DNA from: Apodemus sylvaticus | Taxonomy: Eukaryota > Chordata > Mammalia > Rodentia > Muridae | NCBI RefSeq assembly: GCF_947179515.1 | Contig: NC_067480.1 | Location: 7,311,501 to 7,375,500, forward strand | DNA: 64,000 nt | Direction: 5' to 3' | Shown here: positions 9,970 to 19,670 of the stretch, in pieces | Numbering within the stretch: position 1 is the stretch's first letter | Layout: every line of letters starts with the position of its first letter | The notes under the pieces: generated by a model | The model's input: the letters and a program-made list of their open reading frames with translations, nothing else | The model's database searches: none | Told to the model about the DNA's origin: nothing | Translations under genes and position numbers: made by a program

Positions 9970-10552
9970 TGTATTAGTCGGGGTTCTCTAGAGTCACAGA
10001 ACCTACGGAATGTAGGTTCCCATATTGAGGGAATTTATTGTGATGACTTATAGTCTGCAGTCCAACTAACCCAACAATGGTCAGCTGTGGATGGGAAGTC
10101 TAAGAATCTAGTAGTTGCTCAGTCCCACGAGGCTGGTTGTTTCAGCGGGTCTTCTGTAGGTTCCAACAGATGTGCTGGCAAGTAAGTGCAAGCAGGTGAA
10201 GAAGAACAAATCTTCCTTCTTCCAATGTCCTTATGTAGGCCTCCAGCAGGAGGTGTGGCCCATATTAATGTGCGTATCACCACACCTGGATCTGGGACTT
10301 GTTTTGTCCCAAGGTGACCTTGAACTCAGAGGTCTCCTCGCCTTAGTCTCCTGGGAATAAAGGCCTATATTATGTGGCCTGGGCCTAAGCTTTCCATGGC
10401 CACTATGACTTAATATCTCCATGCCAAGATCCAGGACAGAAACTCATGTCTTCCAGCCTCAAGATCTGGATCATAGGTGTGCCCTCCAATTCTGGATTGT
10501 AGTTCATCCAGATACAGTCAAGTTGACAACCAGGAGTAGCCATTACGACTCA
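9970..10552 (+). mobile_element. ERVL-type solo LTR (MT2/MLT2-like)
   Basis: It begins TGTATTAGTCGGGGTTCTCT, the hallmark start of the ERVL MLT2/MT2 group. It continues with 'gaatttattgtgatgacttatag' and 'atgtccttatgtaggcct' and ends with 'agtcaagttgacaacc'. A second member lies at 12183-12622. The family is well supported; the subfamily is not assigned. No internal viral genes flank it. Confidence 0.65.
10267..10385 (-). repeat. B1-like segment inside the ERVL LTR
   Basis: 'tatcaccacacctgg', 'gtgaccttgaactcagaggtctcc' and 'tctcctgggaataaaggc' form a B1-like block embedded in the LTR. It may be part of the LTR subfamily consensus rather than a separate insertion here. Confidence 0.5.
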
Positions 10553-11290
10553 TGACAGAGCAGATAGGCTGCAGTTGATCCGGGCCATCTCTGAGTTTCA
10601 AAGGAAACCTCTTTCCAGGTTTTAGACATTAGGAAAGGAGAATGGCTCAAGTCTCTTACAAGGGAAAAAGACATAAATTAATTTTGTTGTAGGGAGTCAT
10701 GACTAAGGGGGTTCCCCAGGTGCCATTTGCATGTAGCTGGGGTGGGGGTGGGGTAGGAATCTAAACAAAGTGCTGTCACCATGAGAAACCTTGTGGGAAA
10801 GTAGGTGTGTTGCTGGAAGCGGAGCTCACTGCGGCTACAGGGCTCTGGAGAAGAGCAGAGGAGGAATCAAGGGGCCGTGTGAGACCCGGGGGCCATAGGA
10901 AGGGGTTCGCTTTTCTAGAGGGGAAAACAAAGGCGTTGGCAGATAATGAGCAGAGGAGTTCCAGGATATGTGTGTGTCCCCAAGCTGTAACCACCAGAAG
11001 AGGAAGAGGCGGCGATGGAGGCTTCCAGGCCCGACAGGGGAGCTCCTAAAAGAACAGGGCGGTGGAGTCCGGTGCTGAGAACCCACACTCTGACTGGGAA
11101 CCCAAGAGCCACCCTAGCTGCAGTTAAAAGCCCCTCTTTATTCTTCTGCAGCCTCCTGGGCCTGGCAGCTAAGCGCTTGTTCCTCTCCAAGTCCCTCCCT
11201 TGCGCAGCTAGGTCCTCGGGGCTTTCTACTGTGCTTCTTTAAGATGATGCATTTGTAAGCAATCATCGGACATTGATAATTCAGCAAAAG
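10553..11290. other. Unique sequence, no gene recognised
   Basis: About 740 bp, moderately G+C-rich at 10800-11060. Several frames of 60-91 codons overlap on both strands (10776-11242), none with a recognisable motif, so none is called as a gene. Confidence 0.35.
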
Positions 11291-11300
11291 TAAGTGTCTG

Positions 11301-11436
11301 GCCAGGCAGTGGTGGCGCACACCTTTAATCCCAGCACTTGGGAGGCAGAGGCAGGCAGATTTCTGAGTTCAAGGCCAGCCTGGTCTACAGAGTGAGTTCC
11401 AGGACAGCCAGGACTACACAAAGAAACCCTGTCTTG
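11301..11436 (+). repeat. B1 SINE with 10-bp target duplication
   Basis: Full B1 from 'gccaggcagtggtggcgcac' to 'gaaaccctgtctt', followed by a G/T-rich tail. The 10-bp duplication 'taagtgtctg' is perfect: 11291-11300 and 11469-11478. The downstream copy opens the (GTCT)n run. Confidence 0.96.
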
Positions 11437-11472
11437 GGGGTGTGGGGGTGTGGAGGTGTGTGTGGGGATAAG

Positions 11473-11473
<1 letters not shown>

Positions 11474-11505
<32 letters not shown>
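11474..11505. repeat. (GTCT)n microsatellite
   Basis: About eight GTCT units starting inside the target-site duplication of the neighbouring B1, so the tetranucleotide expansion probably grew from the duplicated 'gtctg'. Confidence 0.95.
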
Positions 11506-12080
11506 TATTGTTCTGTAAGGGATAGCTGAGGTCCCTGGATGTAGGCCTGGTTGGAGAGAACTGCAGTAGCCCTCTTGTCTGCTGCATAGTACAATCTGAA
11601 TGGAATGGAAGTGAAGGAATCTTGACCTTATTTCCCGAGCCTAGTTCTCACGGCACCGGGACAACCTATCTCACTGCAAAGATTTGCTCCGTGATTTTAT
11701 AGCAAACTATAAGCCCTCAGCAAGGACTTTTAAGAAGACACACAAAACCCAGAGTCCCCTCAGTGACCGTGAAATGAATTTATATCCATCAGTGAGTATA
11801 CTTTTGCCCCTTACAAATATCATTTCAGATTGATTAAAATAAAATCAATGAATAAAATAAATAGGTATAATAGTAAGCTTAAGTTCCAAATTTCTGGAGT
11901 GAGAAAAGAGTTTATCTCAACTAAAACACTATTTTTTATGTCTTGAGTCATTTCACTTAGCAAGTATGTTCTCAAATAACCCTAAGAGATCAAAGTAATC
12001 TGTGAAATGGACCTTTATGGGTTCAAAGAAGTAGTGAAATGTGGGACAAGTTGACCAAGTGAAGAAACAGAATGGAAAAG
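11506..12080. other. Unique AT-rich sequence
   Basis: About 570 bp, increasingly AT-rich to the right. No gene or classifiable repeat is seen. Confidence 0.35.
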
Positions 12081-12081
12081 A

Positions 12082-12182
12082 TGAATATAAATATTCATAT
12101 ATTTTCGTATGTATATTCATACCTATATATAGATACATATATACATGCATTCATACTTACATACATACATACATATATACAC
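12082..12182. repeat. AT-rich / (TACA)n simple repeat
   Basis: Alternating 'tatatacatacatacata' sequence directly left of the second ERVL LTR. Confidence 0.85.
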
Positions 12183-12622
12183 AATTTATTTGAGGGTGAA
12201 GCCCAGATAACCCAACAAGGCTGTCATCCAATAGGATAAGAATGTAGTGGTTGTTTATTCCATGAGACGGCATGTCTCAGCAGATCCAATCTGATACTGG
12301 AGTTCTGGAGTATTCCTAGAGATTGCTAGTCTTCAGTCTATACTGGAATCCCAAAGAGTTAGGTTCTAAAGAAGCATGGAAGCAAAGGGTGCCCCAGCAA
12401 CAGGATAGATGAGCTTACCAGCAAGAGTGAGGGCATGCAGGCAAAGAGCCAAAGCTTCCTTCCTCCATGTCCTCTTATGTGGGCTGCACCAGAAGCGGAG
12501 CTCAGATCTAGGGTGGGTCTCACCTGCTCATGTAAATCAAGAACAGCCCTTACTTGCATGTCCATTTGCTTGGGTTTTAATTTCAGATATAGTCAACTTG
12601 ACTACTGAGATTAGTCATCGCA
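12183..12622 (+). mobile_element. ERVL-type LTR (MT2/MLT2-like), second copy
   Basis: It shares an ordered series of blocks with the LTR at 9970 ('aagaatgtagtggttg', 'ctccatgtcctcttatgtgggct', 'gatatagtcaacttgac'). Its first 30-40 bp are diverged or lost. Same orientation, 1.6 kb from the first. Confidence 0.6.
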
Positions 12623-13213
12623 GTACATCAGCAGGTTTGCTCACTTAACAGCCATTCCTGATCCCAAGCTCTGACCCAGGCCTCTGGGGACACTACGCTC
12701 GTGGTGACTTCCCTCTTTCCCCAAGGCTTGCGACCTGGTCAAGAGAATCCAACTATCAGAGTCTGCTCAAGCCTCTGTGTTTCTCCCGAACCACAATGGG
12801 GCAAGTATCTGCTCCTCTGGGGCTGGGCTTCTTTTCCAAATAGAAATAGCAGGGGTCACCTCATAGACAGATCCCAAGGATTGGTCAAAGTGATACTGGT
12901 TAGACTGTAAGCATCGTATTGAGAACTATGTGCCCCGGTTAAATAAACCATTAGATAAAAAGCAAGCTGTAGTACAGGATGATGTGTGCTCTGAGAGCAC
13001 AGGCAAGTGTAGTGAGCCTCTAAAGGGACCGGCTCTGTCTAGGAGGTGATGTAGGAAGAAGACTTCACACTGCTTGGCAAGACTCTTGAAGACTAGAGAA
13101 GGCTTCTTCAGGGAGGAAGCAAGAGGGAAGAAAAAGATTCCCATCTTTCCAAAATAGGTTCAAAATTATTATCAATTATTTCTGACTGTTGGGCAGCCAT
13201 TTGGGGTTTGTTG
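12623..13213. other. Unique sequence, nothing recognised
   Basis: About 590 bp between an LTR and a (GGTT)n run. The short frames at 12701-12910 and 12926-13144 have no recognised features. Confidence 0.35.
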
Positions 13214-13249
13214 TTGGTTGGTTGGTTGGTTGGTTGGTTGGTTGGTTGG
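13214..13249. repeat. (GGTT)n microsatellite
   Basis: About nine GGTT units. The repeat continues as 'ggttggttg' at 13709-13717, on the far side of the ERVK LTR, so the LTR inserted into the microsatellite. Confidence 0.95.
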
Positions 13250-13708
13250 TGTAGCCGCCCGCGGCCACATGCGAACCGGATTACCTGGAAGAGAATTCTG
13301 GTGGTAACGAGAAGGGGGCGAAAGAGAAATGAGTCAAGACGACAGTTGCCAATAGAGACTGACTTTACTATTATTTAGCCAATATTTATAGTCTTTGGAA
13401 AAACCACCCTGCCCCCCAAATGGCCCCGAATTTGTTGGATCTTCTTCTTGGCGGGTTGCCTGCTGCCAGTCACACAGTTTTCTGCTGGTCTCCAGGTGAA
13501 ACTGCCCTGAGGCGGCCTTGGTAGTTAAGGTGAAAGTGGCTGTATTGTTCCCAACGGAACAAGGGCCTCCCGGAGATAACGCCAGGGGAAGGGTGGAGGC
13601 TGTAGGCCAGGAATGTCGCAGCTTGAATAGGCCGGAGATAACGCCAGGGGAAGAGTGGGGGTTGCCAGCCAGGAGGGTCACAGCTAAATGCTGTGGGGGG
13701 AAGGGACA
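13250..13708 (-). mobile_element. ERVK-type solo LTR (class II), complete
   Basis: A 459-bp element bounded by TG and CA, flanked by a 6-bp repeat GGTTGG (13244-13249 and 13709-13714), the duplication length of class II ERVs. Read on the minus strand it has a U3 with two 62-bp tandem repeats, a TATA box (TATAAATA, about 13384-13391), a possible AGTAAA signal (13364-13369) and a C/T-rich end. No gag, pol or env sequence flanks it, so it is a solo LTR. The 115-codon minus frame at 13334-13681 lies inside the LTR and is not a gene. Subfamily unassigned. Its low decay suggests a young insertion. Confidence 0.82.
13571..13694 (-). repeat. 62-bp tandem repeat in LTR U3
   Basis: Copies 13571-13632 and 13633-13694 both begin 'cggagataacgccaggggaag'. 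Duplicated enhancer-like units are common in the U3 of active retroviral LTRs. Confidence 0.85.
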
Positions 13709-13954
13709 GGTTGGTTGTTTTAATCAACTATGATCCTGTGTAAGTTTTGCTGTAAAGAGAACTGGAATCAGGAAATGACAGTCATCATGATGACACTGGG
13801 GCCCTGCCATCATGGTGACATGGAGACCCTGGCATACGTTAGGGTGCCTGGCAGTATGTAATGGTCTATAGGCAGACCACCTGCCACTCTTTACCTCCTG
13901 GGCACACGCTTGGTCTGGTTTTGTGTGGAAAGAGACTTTCTTTCTTTTGATTAA

Positions 13955-14270
13955 TCATTCTAGTCTTTTACATTTCATATGATATTCCCTTCCCTGTTAC
14001 CCCTCCACCAACTCCCCATCCCATCCTTCCTCCTTCCTCCCCTTTGCCTCTATGAGGTTTTCTTCCACACATTCACCCACTCCCACCTCAGCCCTCTAGC
14101 ATCCCCCTACACTGGGGCATCAAGCCTCCCTCCCCTCCCATTGACGCCAGACAAGGCCATCCTCTGTTTCATAAGTATCTGGAGTCCTGGCTCCCTCCAT
14201 GGTTGGTGTTTAGTCTCTGGGAGCTGATGGTCCAGTTAGTTGATATTGTTCTTCCTATGGGGAAGGAGAC
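13955..14270 (-). mobile_element. L1 (Lx-like) 3' UTR fragment
   Basis: The reverse complement of the rodent L1 3' UTR is readable: 'tacactggggcatcaagcc', 'caaggccatcctctg', 'ggttggtgtttagtctctggg', 'gatattgttcttcctatgggg'. It is diverged and truncated, without coding sequence. Confidence 0.7.
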
Positions 14271-14599
14271 ACTTCTCATTGATGCCCATGGGATCAGCCT
14301 GTCTCCATTAGTCCTCGCTTACTTCCACTCCACTGCTAGTGTAAGCTAGAGAACCAGGCAGCCACACCCATAGTCTGCTGCTGAGTCCATGTGAGCCTCA
14401 CTCTGCAGACAGCCGCCAAGGCTTTTGGGAAAGTGCTAATAACAATCATACCTGCATATTAATGGTGTGTTCATCATTGCAGCCATTCATAAATGTTGTC
14501 TTCACTTCCTCTGAGCCATACTTACGTCATCCTTCCTTTAAGATGGGTCCAGTTCTTTGGACAATGGGACATGAGCAATGCTGAATATGTCGGTTTGTG

Positions 14600-14915
14600 C
14601 TGACATCTTTAAATTATTGTAGTTTTTGACAATTTCATACATGTGGGGGCTATATCAGGAGCATATTTCCTTGTTACCCTCTCTTACCTCTTCTCCTTCT
14701 CCAGATCCCTTTCTCCTCAACTAGTCAGTCTCCTTTCATGCTTATTTCATGAGTATGAAGGTCTTGTGAGGGAGGTCATAGCTGCTTTGTTCGTGGTTAT
14801 ATCAGCCATGTCGTATCCAGTAGACATTATTTCACAGACTTCTCCCAGTGCTGGAAATGCAAGAGCCAGCACTGACTGGGTTCTTTATTCTGCCAGAACA
14901 ATTATGCAAGTGTAA
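14600..14915 (-). repeat. Old rodent interspersed repeat, unassigned (L1-related?)
   Basis: 'gacaatttcatacatgtgg ... accctctcttacctc ... caactagtcagtctcctttcatg' follows a pattern I associate with a common rodent repeat, possibly an L1-related 3' part. Boundaries are approximate. Confidence 0.4.
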
Positions 14916-15122
14916 CACCAGCCTGGGTCCCCAGTTGCCTGCCCCACCCCAGACCTACTATGAAACTGGAGCATGAGTTCTCACGAAGTCGTTGACATTT
15001 GGGGATTGTTCAACAATGCAGTGTAACTGACTACAGTAACCGTCCCCTCACCCAAAAATGGATGGTAGAGGTGTCACAGCATGTATACTCATACCACTGG
15101 GTGTCATCAAAAAGTTGAGAGA

Positions 15123-15314
15123 GCGCTAGAGAGAGGGCTCAGTGGTTAAGAACATTCATTGATTGCTCTTCCAGAGGTCCTGAGTTCAATTCCCAGCAAC
15201 CGCATGGTGGCTCACAACCATCTGTAATGGGATCTGATGCCCTCTTCCGGTGTGTCTGAAGACAGCTACAGTGTTCTCATGTACATAAAGTAAATAAAAT
15301 ATTTTTTTAAAAAC
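15123..15314 (+). repeat. B2 SINE
   Basis: Full-length B2 with its tRNA-derived head (A box region 'ctcagtggttaag', B box 'gagttcaattcc'), body ('catggtggctcacaacca', 'ggtgtgtctgaagacagc') and A/T-rich tail. Flanks 'gttgagaga' (15114) and 'gatgagaga' (15315) look like a 9-bp duplication with one difference. Confidence 0.95.
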
Positions 15315-15622
15315 GATGAGAGAATTTAAAGCAATGGAAAGAATTGTTTCTTAATTGATTTGCTTGACTTTGTGATAAGGAATTTTCAGATCCCTTTGGT
15401 GAGTACTGACCTCATTAGTGAGCCCACTAACTAAGGGGTGCAGTAATCAGGAGGGGAGTCACACCAACTCTCTTAGGGACTGTCCCTTGCCTGTCTTCCC
15501 CACTCCACCCACTTACCCAGTCAGGGAAAATCCCTCTTTCCAGCAGGCCAGTGTAGGCAATAAACAGCACTGCTCCCAAGGCAGCACAAATGCAAGTCAT
15601 AAATGTCTTCAGCTAAGCCTTT

Positions 15623-15771
15623 TTTTGGTTTCTTTTATGTTTTTCAAGACAGGGTTTCTCTGTGTAGCCCTGATCCTCCTGGGCCATGCTGCTCTCAAAC
15701 TCAGAGATTCTTCTGCCTCTGCCTCCCAAATGCTAGGGTTAAAGGCTTGCACCATCAATACCACGGGAGCA
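15623..15771 (-). repeat. B1 SINE with target duplication
   Basis: Reverse B1 from the T-rich tail through 'gacagggtttctctgtgtag' to 'ttaaaggcttgcacc'. It is flanked by an 'aagccttt' duplication (15615-15622, 15772-15779). Confidence 0.92.
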
Positions 15772-15782
15772 AAGCCTTTGTA

Positions 15783-16098
15783 TGGTGGTGTGAATATGCT
15801 TGGCCCAGGGAATGGCACTATTTGGAGGTGTGGCCTTGTTGGAGGAAGTGTGCCACTGGTGGTGTGGGCTTTGAGACCTTCCTCCTAGCTGCCGAGGAGT
15901 CCAGTCTACTCCCGACTGTCGTTGGAACAAGATGTAGAACTCTCAGCCCCTCCTGCATCATGTCTGCCATGCTTCCTGTCTTGATGATAATGGACTGAAC
16001 CTCTGAACCTGTAAGCCAGCCCCAACTAAGTGTTGTCCTTTATAAGAGTTGCCTTGGTCATGGTGTCTCTTCACAGTGGTAAAACCCTAACTAAGACA
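15783..16098 (+). mobile_element. MaLR-type LTR (family A)
   Basis: It begins 'tggtggtgtgaatatgcttg' and ends 'aaaccctaactaagaca', with the typical middle 'gaggtgtggccttgttggag' and 'gaacctgtaagccagcccca'. This TG...CA family, about 320 bp, is the most frequent LTR in the window (about eleven copies). The ends resemble the ERVL-MaLR MT/MLT1 group; subfamily not assigned. Confidence 0.72.
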
Positions 16099-16102
16099 CC
16101 TT

Positions 16103-16690
16103 GTGGACGCAATGGTGACAGCTAGCTTCTGTCCCCTGGGACTCCACTCATTATCACAGCACAACCCTGGCTCTGCTGGACTTCAGGACCACACGTTATA
16201 TAACTCAGAAGCTCCTGAGTGGGCCACTGCTGTCTTAGAAATTGTAGCAGGAACAGCAGGGTCGCCTCTATGTAAACACAGGGGCCATGCAGCTGCAGAA
16301 GCATCTTCTGCAGGAGGACCTAATTGAGGACTGCCTCAGAGACCAAGGATTGCTGATGCAGACAATGCCAGCCAATCAGAAACTGGTGTTTAGAAGAGAT
16401 GCTTTCTTGGGACCAATGGGGCGTGGGTGGAGGGTATTAAAGGAGCTTGCAGCAGCGTTCAGATGAGCTTGCTGTGGCGTTTCTCACCTGCTCCCTGAGT
16501 CTGTGTCGTTGACTCTGTGCCACCTCACCTCCAACCCCCAAGGGCAGGTCTGGTAGGTTCAGGGTACAGGCAACAGGAAATCTTTGCCTTGATGATTCTA
16601 ATCAGCAGACCGGTTGAGAAACAACAGTAAAGGCAGAGTCTCTTAACCCTATGTGTTCCCAACTGTCTGTCCCCTAGCCCTTCAGGCATA
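16103..16690 (+). promoter_or_regulatory. Promoter-like block, probably a decayed LTR
   Basis: Two CCAAT boxes (16372-16376 in 'gccaatcag', 16413-16417 in 'accaatgggg') precede a TATA-like 'gtattaaagg' at 16434-16443, then a C/T-rich segment. The order and spacing fit a polymerase II promoter in a retroviral U3/R. No family was recognised and no poly(A) signal is clear. Confidence 0.4.
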
Positions 16691-16839
16691 ACTGATCAGC
16701 GACACCCTAGCATCGGCATTTTTTTTAAAGCTTCGAGGTAATTTTGTTTTCAGCAATGTTTGGGAGCCATGTTTACTCTGGCAGGCATGGGTACAAATCC
16801 TGAATCATATAAAGGTACCCTCCAATCTCCAGAGTCCTC

Positions 16840-16915
16840 TCTTCATTTTGCAGAGTGGGGAAATAGCCTCACAAGGATGGCCAAGACCACTCAGGGATAT
16901 GACATAAAACCCATC
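16840..16915 (-). repeat. MIR-like SINE fragment
   Basis: 'cttcattttgcagagtgggg-aaatagcctca ... ggccaagaccactcaggg' follows the reverse MIR pattern 'cccattttacagatgaggaaactgagg ... cccaaggtcacacagc'. Ancient mammal-wide SINE. Confidence 0.5.
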
Positions 16916-16972
16916 ATGTGATAATCTCTTAGACTATTTAGCATCATTAATTTAATGCTCTCAATTACTTTG

Positions 16973-17165
16973 TTGTTTTATTTTCATGTGTATACGTGTA
17001 CACCATGTTTGTGTCTAGTGTCTGAGGAGGTCAGAAAAGGGTGTCACATCCTCTGGAACTGGGACTTATAGATGGTTATGAGACACTATGTAGGTATTAC
17101 GAAATGAACCTGGGTTCTCAGTAAGAGCAGAAAGTGCCCTTAACTGCTGAACCACCTCTCCAGCC
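16973..17165 (-). repeat. B3 SINE with target duplication
   Basis: Reverse orientation: 'ttcatgtgtatacgtgtacacc', 'gaggaggtcagaaaagggtgtcac', 'ctggaactgggacttat', ending 'aaccacctctccagcc' (the tRNA-like head). Flanks 'ctcaattactttg' and 'ctcaatcaccttg' are a diverged 13-bp duplication. Confidence 0.88.
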
Positions 17166-17218
17166 CTCAATCACCTTGTCGACCAAGGCACCCTGGGTGG
17201 GGCAGGGGCAGGGGCAGA

Positions 17219-17415
17219 GGGTTTATTAAGCTTACACTTACACATTGTAGTCCATTATTAAAGGAAGTCAAGACAGGACCCTGGAGGCCGGAGCTGATGC
17301 AGAAGCCATGGAGGAGTGCTGCTTACTGGCTTGCTCCTTGTGGCTTGCTCAGCTTGCTTTCTGTTCTTTTTTCTTTTTCTTTTTCTTTTTTTTGTTCTTG
17401 TTTTTTGATTGTTTT

Positions 17416-17446
<31 letters not shown>

Positions 17447-17768
17447 CTGTATATCCCTGTCTGTCCTGGAACTCACTCTGAAGACCAGGCTGGCCTCGAA
17501 CTCAGAAATCCACCTGCCTCTGCCTCCTGAGTGCTGGGATTAAAGGCATGCGCCACCACACCCAGCTTCTCAGCATGCTTCCTTATAGAACCCAGGACCG
17601 CCAGCCCAGGGACAGCAGCACCTGCAATGAGCTGGGCCCTCTCACATTAAGACAATATTCTATAGACTAGCCTGCAGCCTGAAACAAGGAGGCATTGTTT
17701 CCATTGAGGCTCCCTCCTCTCCAGTGACTCTGACTTTTGTCAAGTTATCATAAAAACCAGTCACCATA
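17219..17768 (-). mobile_element. LTR family B, split by a B1
   Basis: Reverse copy of the family at 58554 and 61001. Shared blocks are 'gtttattaagcttacactta', 'aggaagtcaagacagg', 'gctgcttactggcttgctcc', 'cttatagaacccaggaccgcc', and a terminal 'cttttgtcaagttatcataaa'. The B1 at 17357-17566 interrupts it. Bases 17769-17800 repeat its last 30 bp ('cttttgtcaagttgacatgaaa'). Confidence 0.68.
17357..17566 (-). repeat. B1 SINE with long T/G-rich tail
   Basis: B1 body 17445-17566 ('atatccctgtctgtcctgg', 'ctggcctcgaactcagaaat', 'gctgggattaaaggcatgcg') with an 85-bp T-rich (TTTTG)n-containing tail on its left, inserted into LTR family B. Confidence 0.93.
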
Positions 17769-17800
17769 CTTTTGTCAAGTTGACATGAAACCACCCCACA

Positions 17801-18640
17801 GCCAGGATTCACACTAAGTTTATACTAACCACTGAGATATTTCTGACTCTAACCTTCCCTCCTCCAGAAGGGACAACCAGTGGCCCTAGTAGCTGAACTG
17901 GCCTCACTAAGGGATACATTTAAGCTGCTGTGTGGATCGGAGGGCTTCCTGACTCCCCTATAGCTGCATAGATTGAGACCTGCCTTGAAGTTCATTGACT
18001 TCCCTTTATCTCTTCTCAGGGTTGCAAAAGAGCCATAAATGACCCATTTGGCTAAGATCCCCTTTCTCTCTTTCCTAGGAAAGCAATAGCTACTGATGCT
18101 TGTTTCTTTAATTGCTGTGGGAGCCATTTCTCAAGGGATCATAGCCCCGTTAAACCTTAGAGCACTCTTGGTGGAAAAGGTCACACACACTCAGTGTTTA
18201 TACCTGCTGTGCAGGATTATGGAGAGGGAACTGCCCGAGGCACTTTCATAGATTCAGAGGAAATGTTTATTTGTCACATGATTTCAGAGAGTCTAGTCCA
18301 TGTTTGCCCATCCCTTAGCACACAGTGGTACAATGTGCATCATGGCCAGAGTGCACAGGAAAGCTTTGCCTGCGGTGTCTGGGAGGAAGGAACCTGTGTC
18401 CTGTAACTCACTCTAGAGTTCGGCTCCAGTGACCAAACTTCCTCCCACTGGGTCTCACCCACGGAAGCGCCCACCATCTCTCACTAGTGCCACCTGCTGG
18501 CCAGGAAGTCTTCACCACAGGGGCTCCCCAACTGCACGTGCCTTAAAGGCTGTCACTCTGATTCATCATAAAACGGAGTGTTGTAATCCTAGGATGAGGG
18601 CGCACCCCCAACAGAACCATAGCTTTCCTTTGTTTATTTA
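17801..18640. other. Unique sequence, no gene recognised
   Basis: About 840 bp with no recognised repeat. Frames of 60-92 codons (e.g. 17849-18127 minus) have no recognisable motif. Confidence 0.35.
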
Positions 18641-19670
18641 AAACATGAGTCCAGGGTTTTTTGTTATTCCAGATAAATTTGAGAATTGCTTTTTCTAACT
18701 CTGTGAAGAACTGAGTTGGGATTTTGATGGGGATTGCATTGAATCTATATATTGCTTTTGGCCAGATGGCCATTTTAACTATATTAATTCTGCCAATCCA
18801 CAAGCATGGCAGATTTTTCCATTTTCTGAGGTCTTCTTCGATTTCCTTCTTCAGAGACCTGAAGTTCTTGTTGTATAGATCTTTCACTTGTTTGGTTAGA
18901 GTCAGAATGGCTAAGGTTAAAAACTCAGGAGACAGCAGGTGTTGGCGAGGATGTGGAGAAAGAGGAACACTCCTTCACTGCTGGTGGGATTGTAAGATGG
19001 TACAACCACTATGGAAATCAGTCTGGCAGTTCCTAAGAAAACTGGGCATGACACTTCCGGAGGACCCTGCTATACCTCTCCTGGGCATATACCCAGAGGA
19101 TTCCCCAGCATGCAATAAGGACACATGCTCCACTATGTTCATAGCACCCTTATTTATAATAGCCAGAAACTGGAAAGAACCCAGATATCCCTCAGTGGAG
19201 GAATGGATACAGAAAATGTGGTATATATACACAATGGAGTACTATTCAGCAATTAGAAACAATGAATTCATGGATTTTTTAGGCAAATGGATGGAACTGG
19301 AAAGTATCATCCTAAGCGAGGTAACGCAATCACAAAAGAATACACATGGAATGCAATCATTGATAAGTGGATATTAATTAGTCCTGAAGCTCTGAATACT
19401 GAAGATACAACTAGCATATCAAATGATTCCCATGAAGAAGGAAGAAGAGGGCCCTAATCCTGGAAAGGCTTGATCCAACATTGTAGGGGAGTACCAGGAC
19501 AGAGAAAAGGGAGGGGGAAAGATAGGAGAATGGATGGAGAGAAGAGGACTATGGGGCATATGGGGGGGGGGACTGGGAAAGGGGAAAGCTTTTAGAATGT
19601 AAACAAAGAATATAGAAAATAAATAAATAAATAAATATACATAAAATTAAAAAAAAAAACCACGAGTCCA
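18641..19670 (+). mobile_element. 5'-inverted L1 insertion (twin-priming type)
   Basis: 18654-18902 is L1 ORF2 sequence in reverse; 18901-19650 is L1 ORF2 end plus 3' UTR in forward orientation, ending in an (AAAT)n/A-rich tail. A short overlap 'agtca' marks the inversion point. Flanks 'catgagtcca' (18644-18653) and 'cacgagtcca' (19661-19670) form the target duplication with one difference. Reverse block, short junction overlap, forward 3' end and one shared duplication indicate one integration by twin priming. It is truncated and cannot be autonomous. Confidence 0.9.
18724..19377 (+). pseudogene. Chimeric L1 frame, antisense + ORF2 C-terminus (217 codons)
   Basis: The longest open frame in the window. 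Residues 1 to about 60 are antisense ORF2. From about residue 61 the frame is true L1 ORF2 C-terminal sequence, including the Cys/His-rich stretch (C..C.......HC...C pattern, about residues 73-89), the 'IPLLGIYP' segment and the natural end 'LISGY'. It lacks endonuclease and reverse transcriptase, so no retrotransposition function is possible. The start ATG lies in the inverted part. No promoter is visible. Confidence 0.8.

Noticed and set aside
13334..13727. Minus-strand frames of 115 and 85 codons
   Set aside because: Both lie inside the ERVK solo LTR. LTRs of this type do not encode protein and no retroviral domain is visible.
15123..15314. tRNA-like gene (A and B boxes)
   Set aside because: The boxes belong to the tRNA-derived head of a B2 SINE. 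The same holds for the B2s at 22248, 44985 and 52736 and the ID element at 44724.
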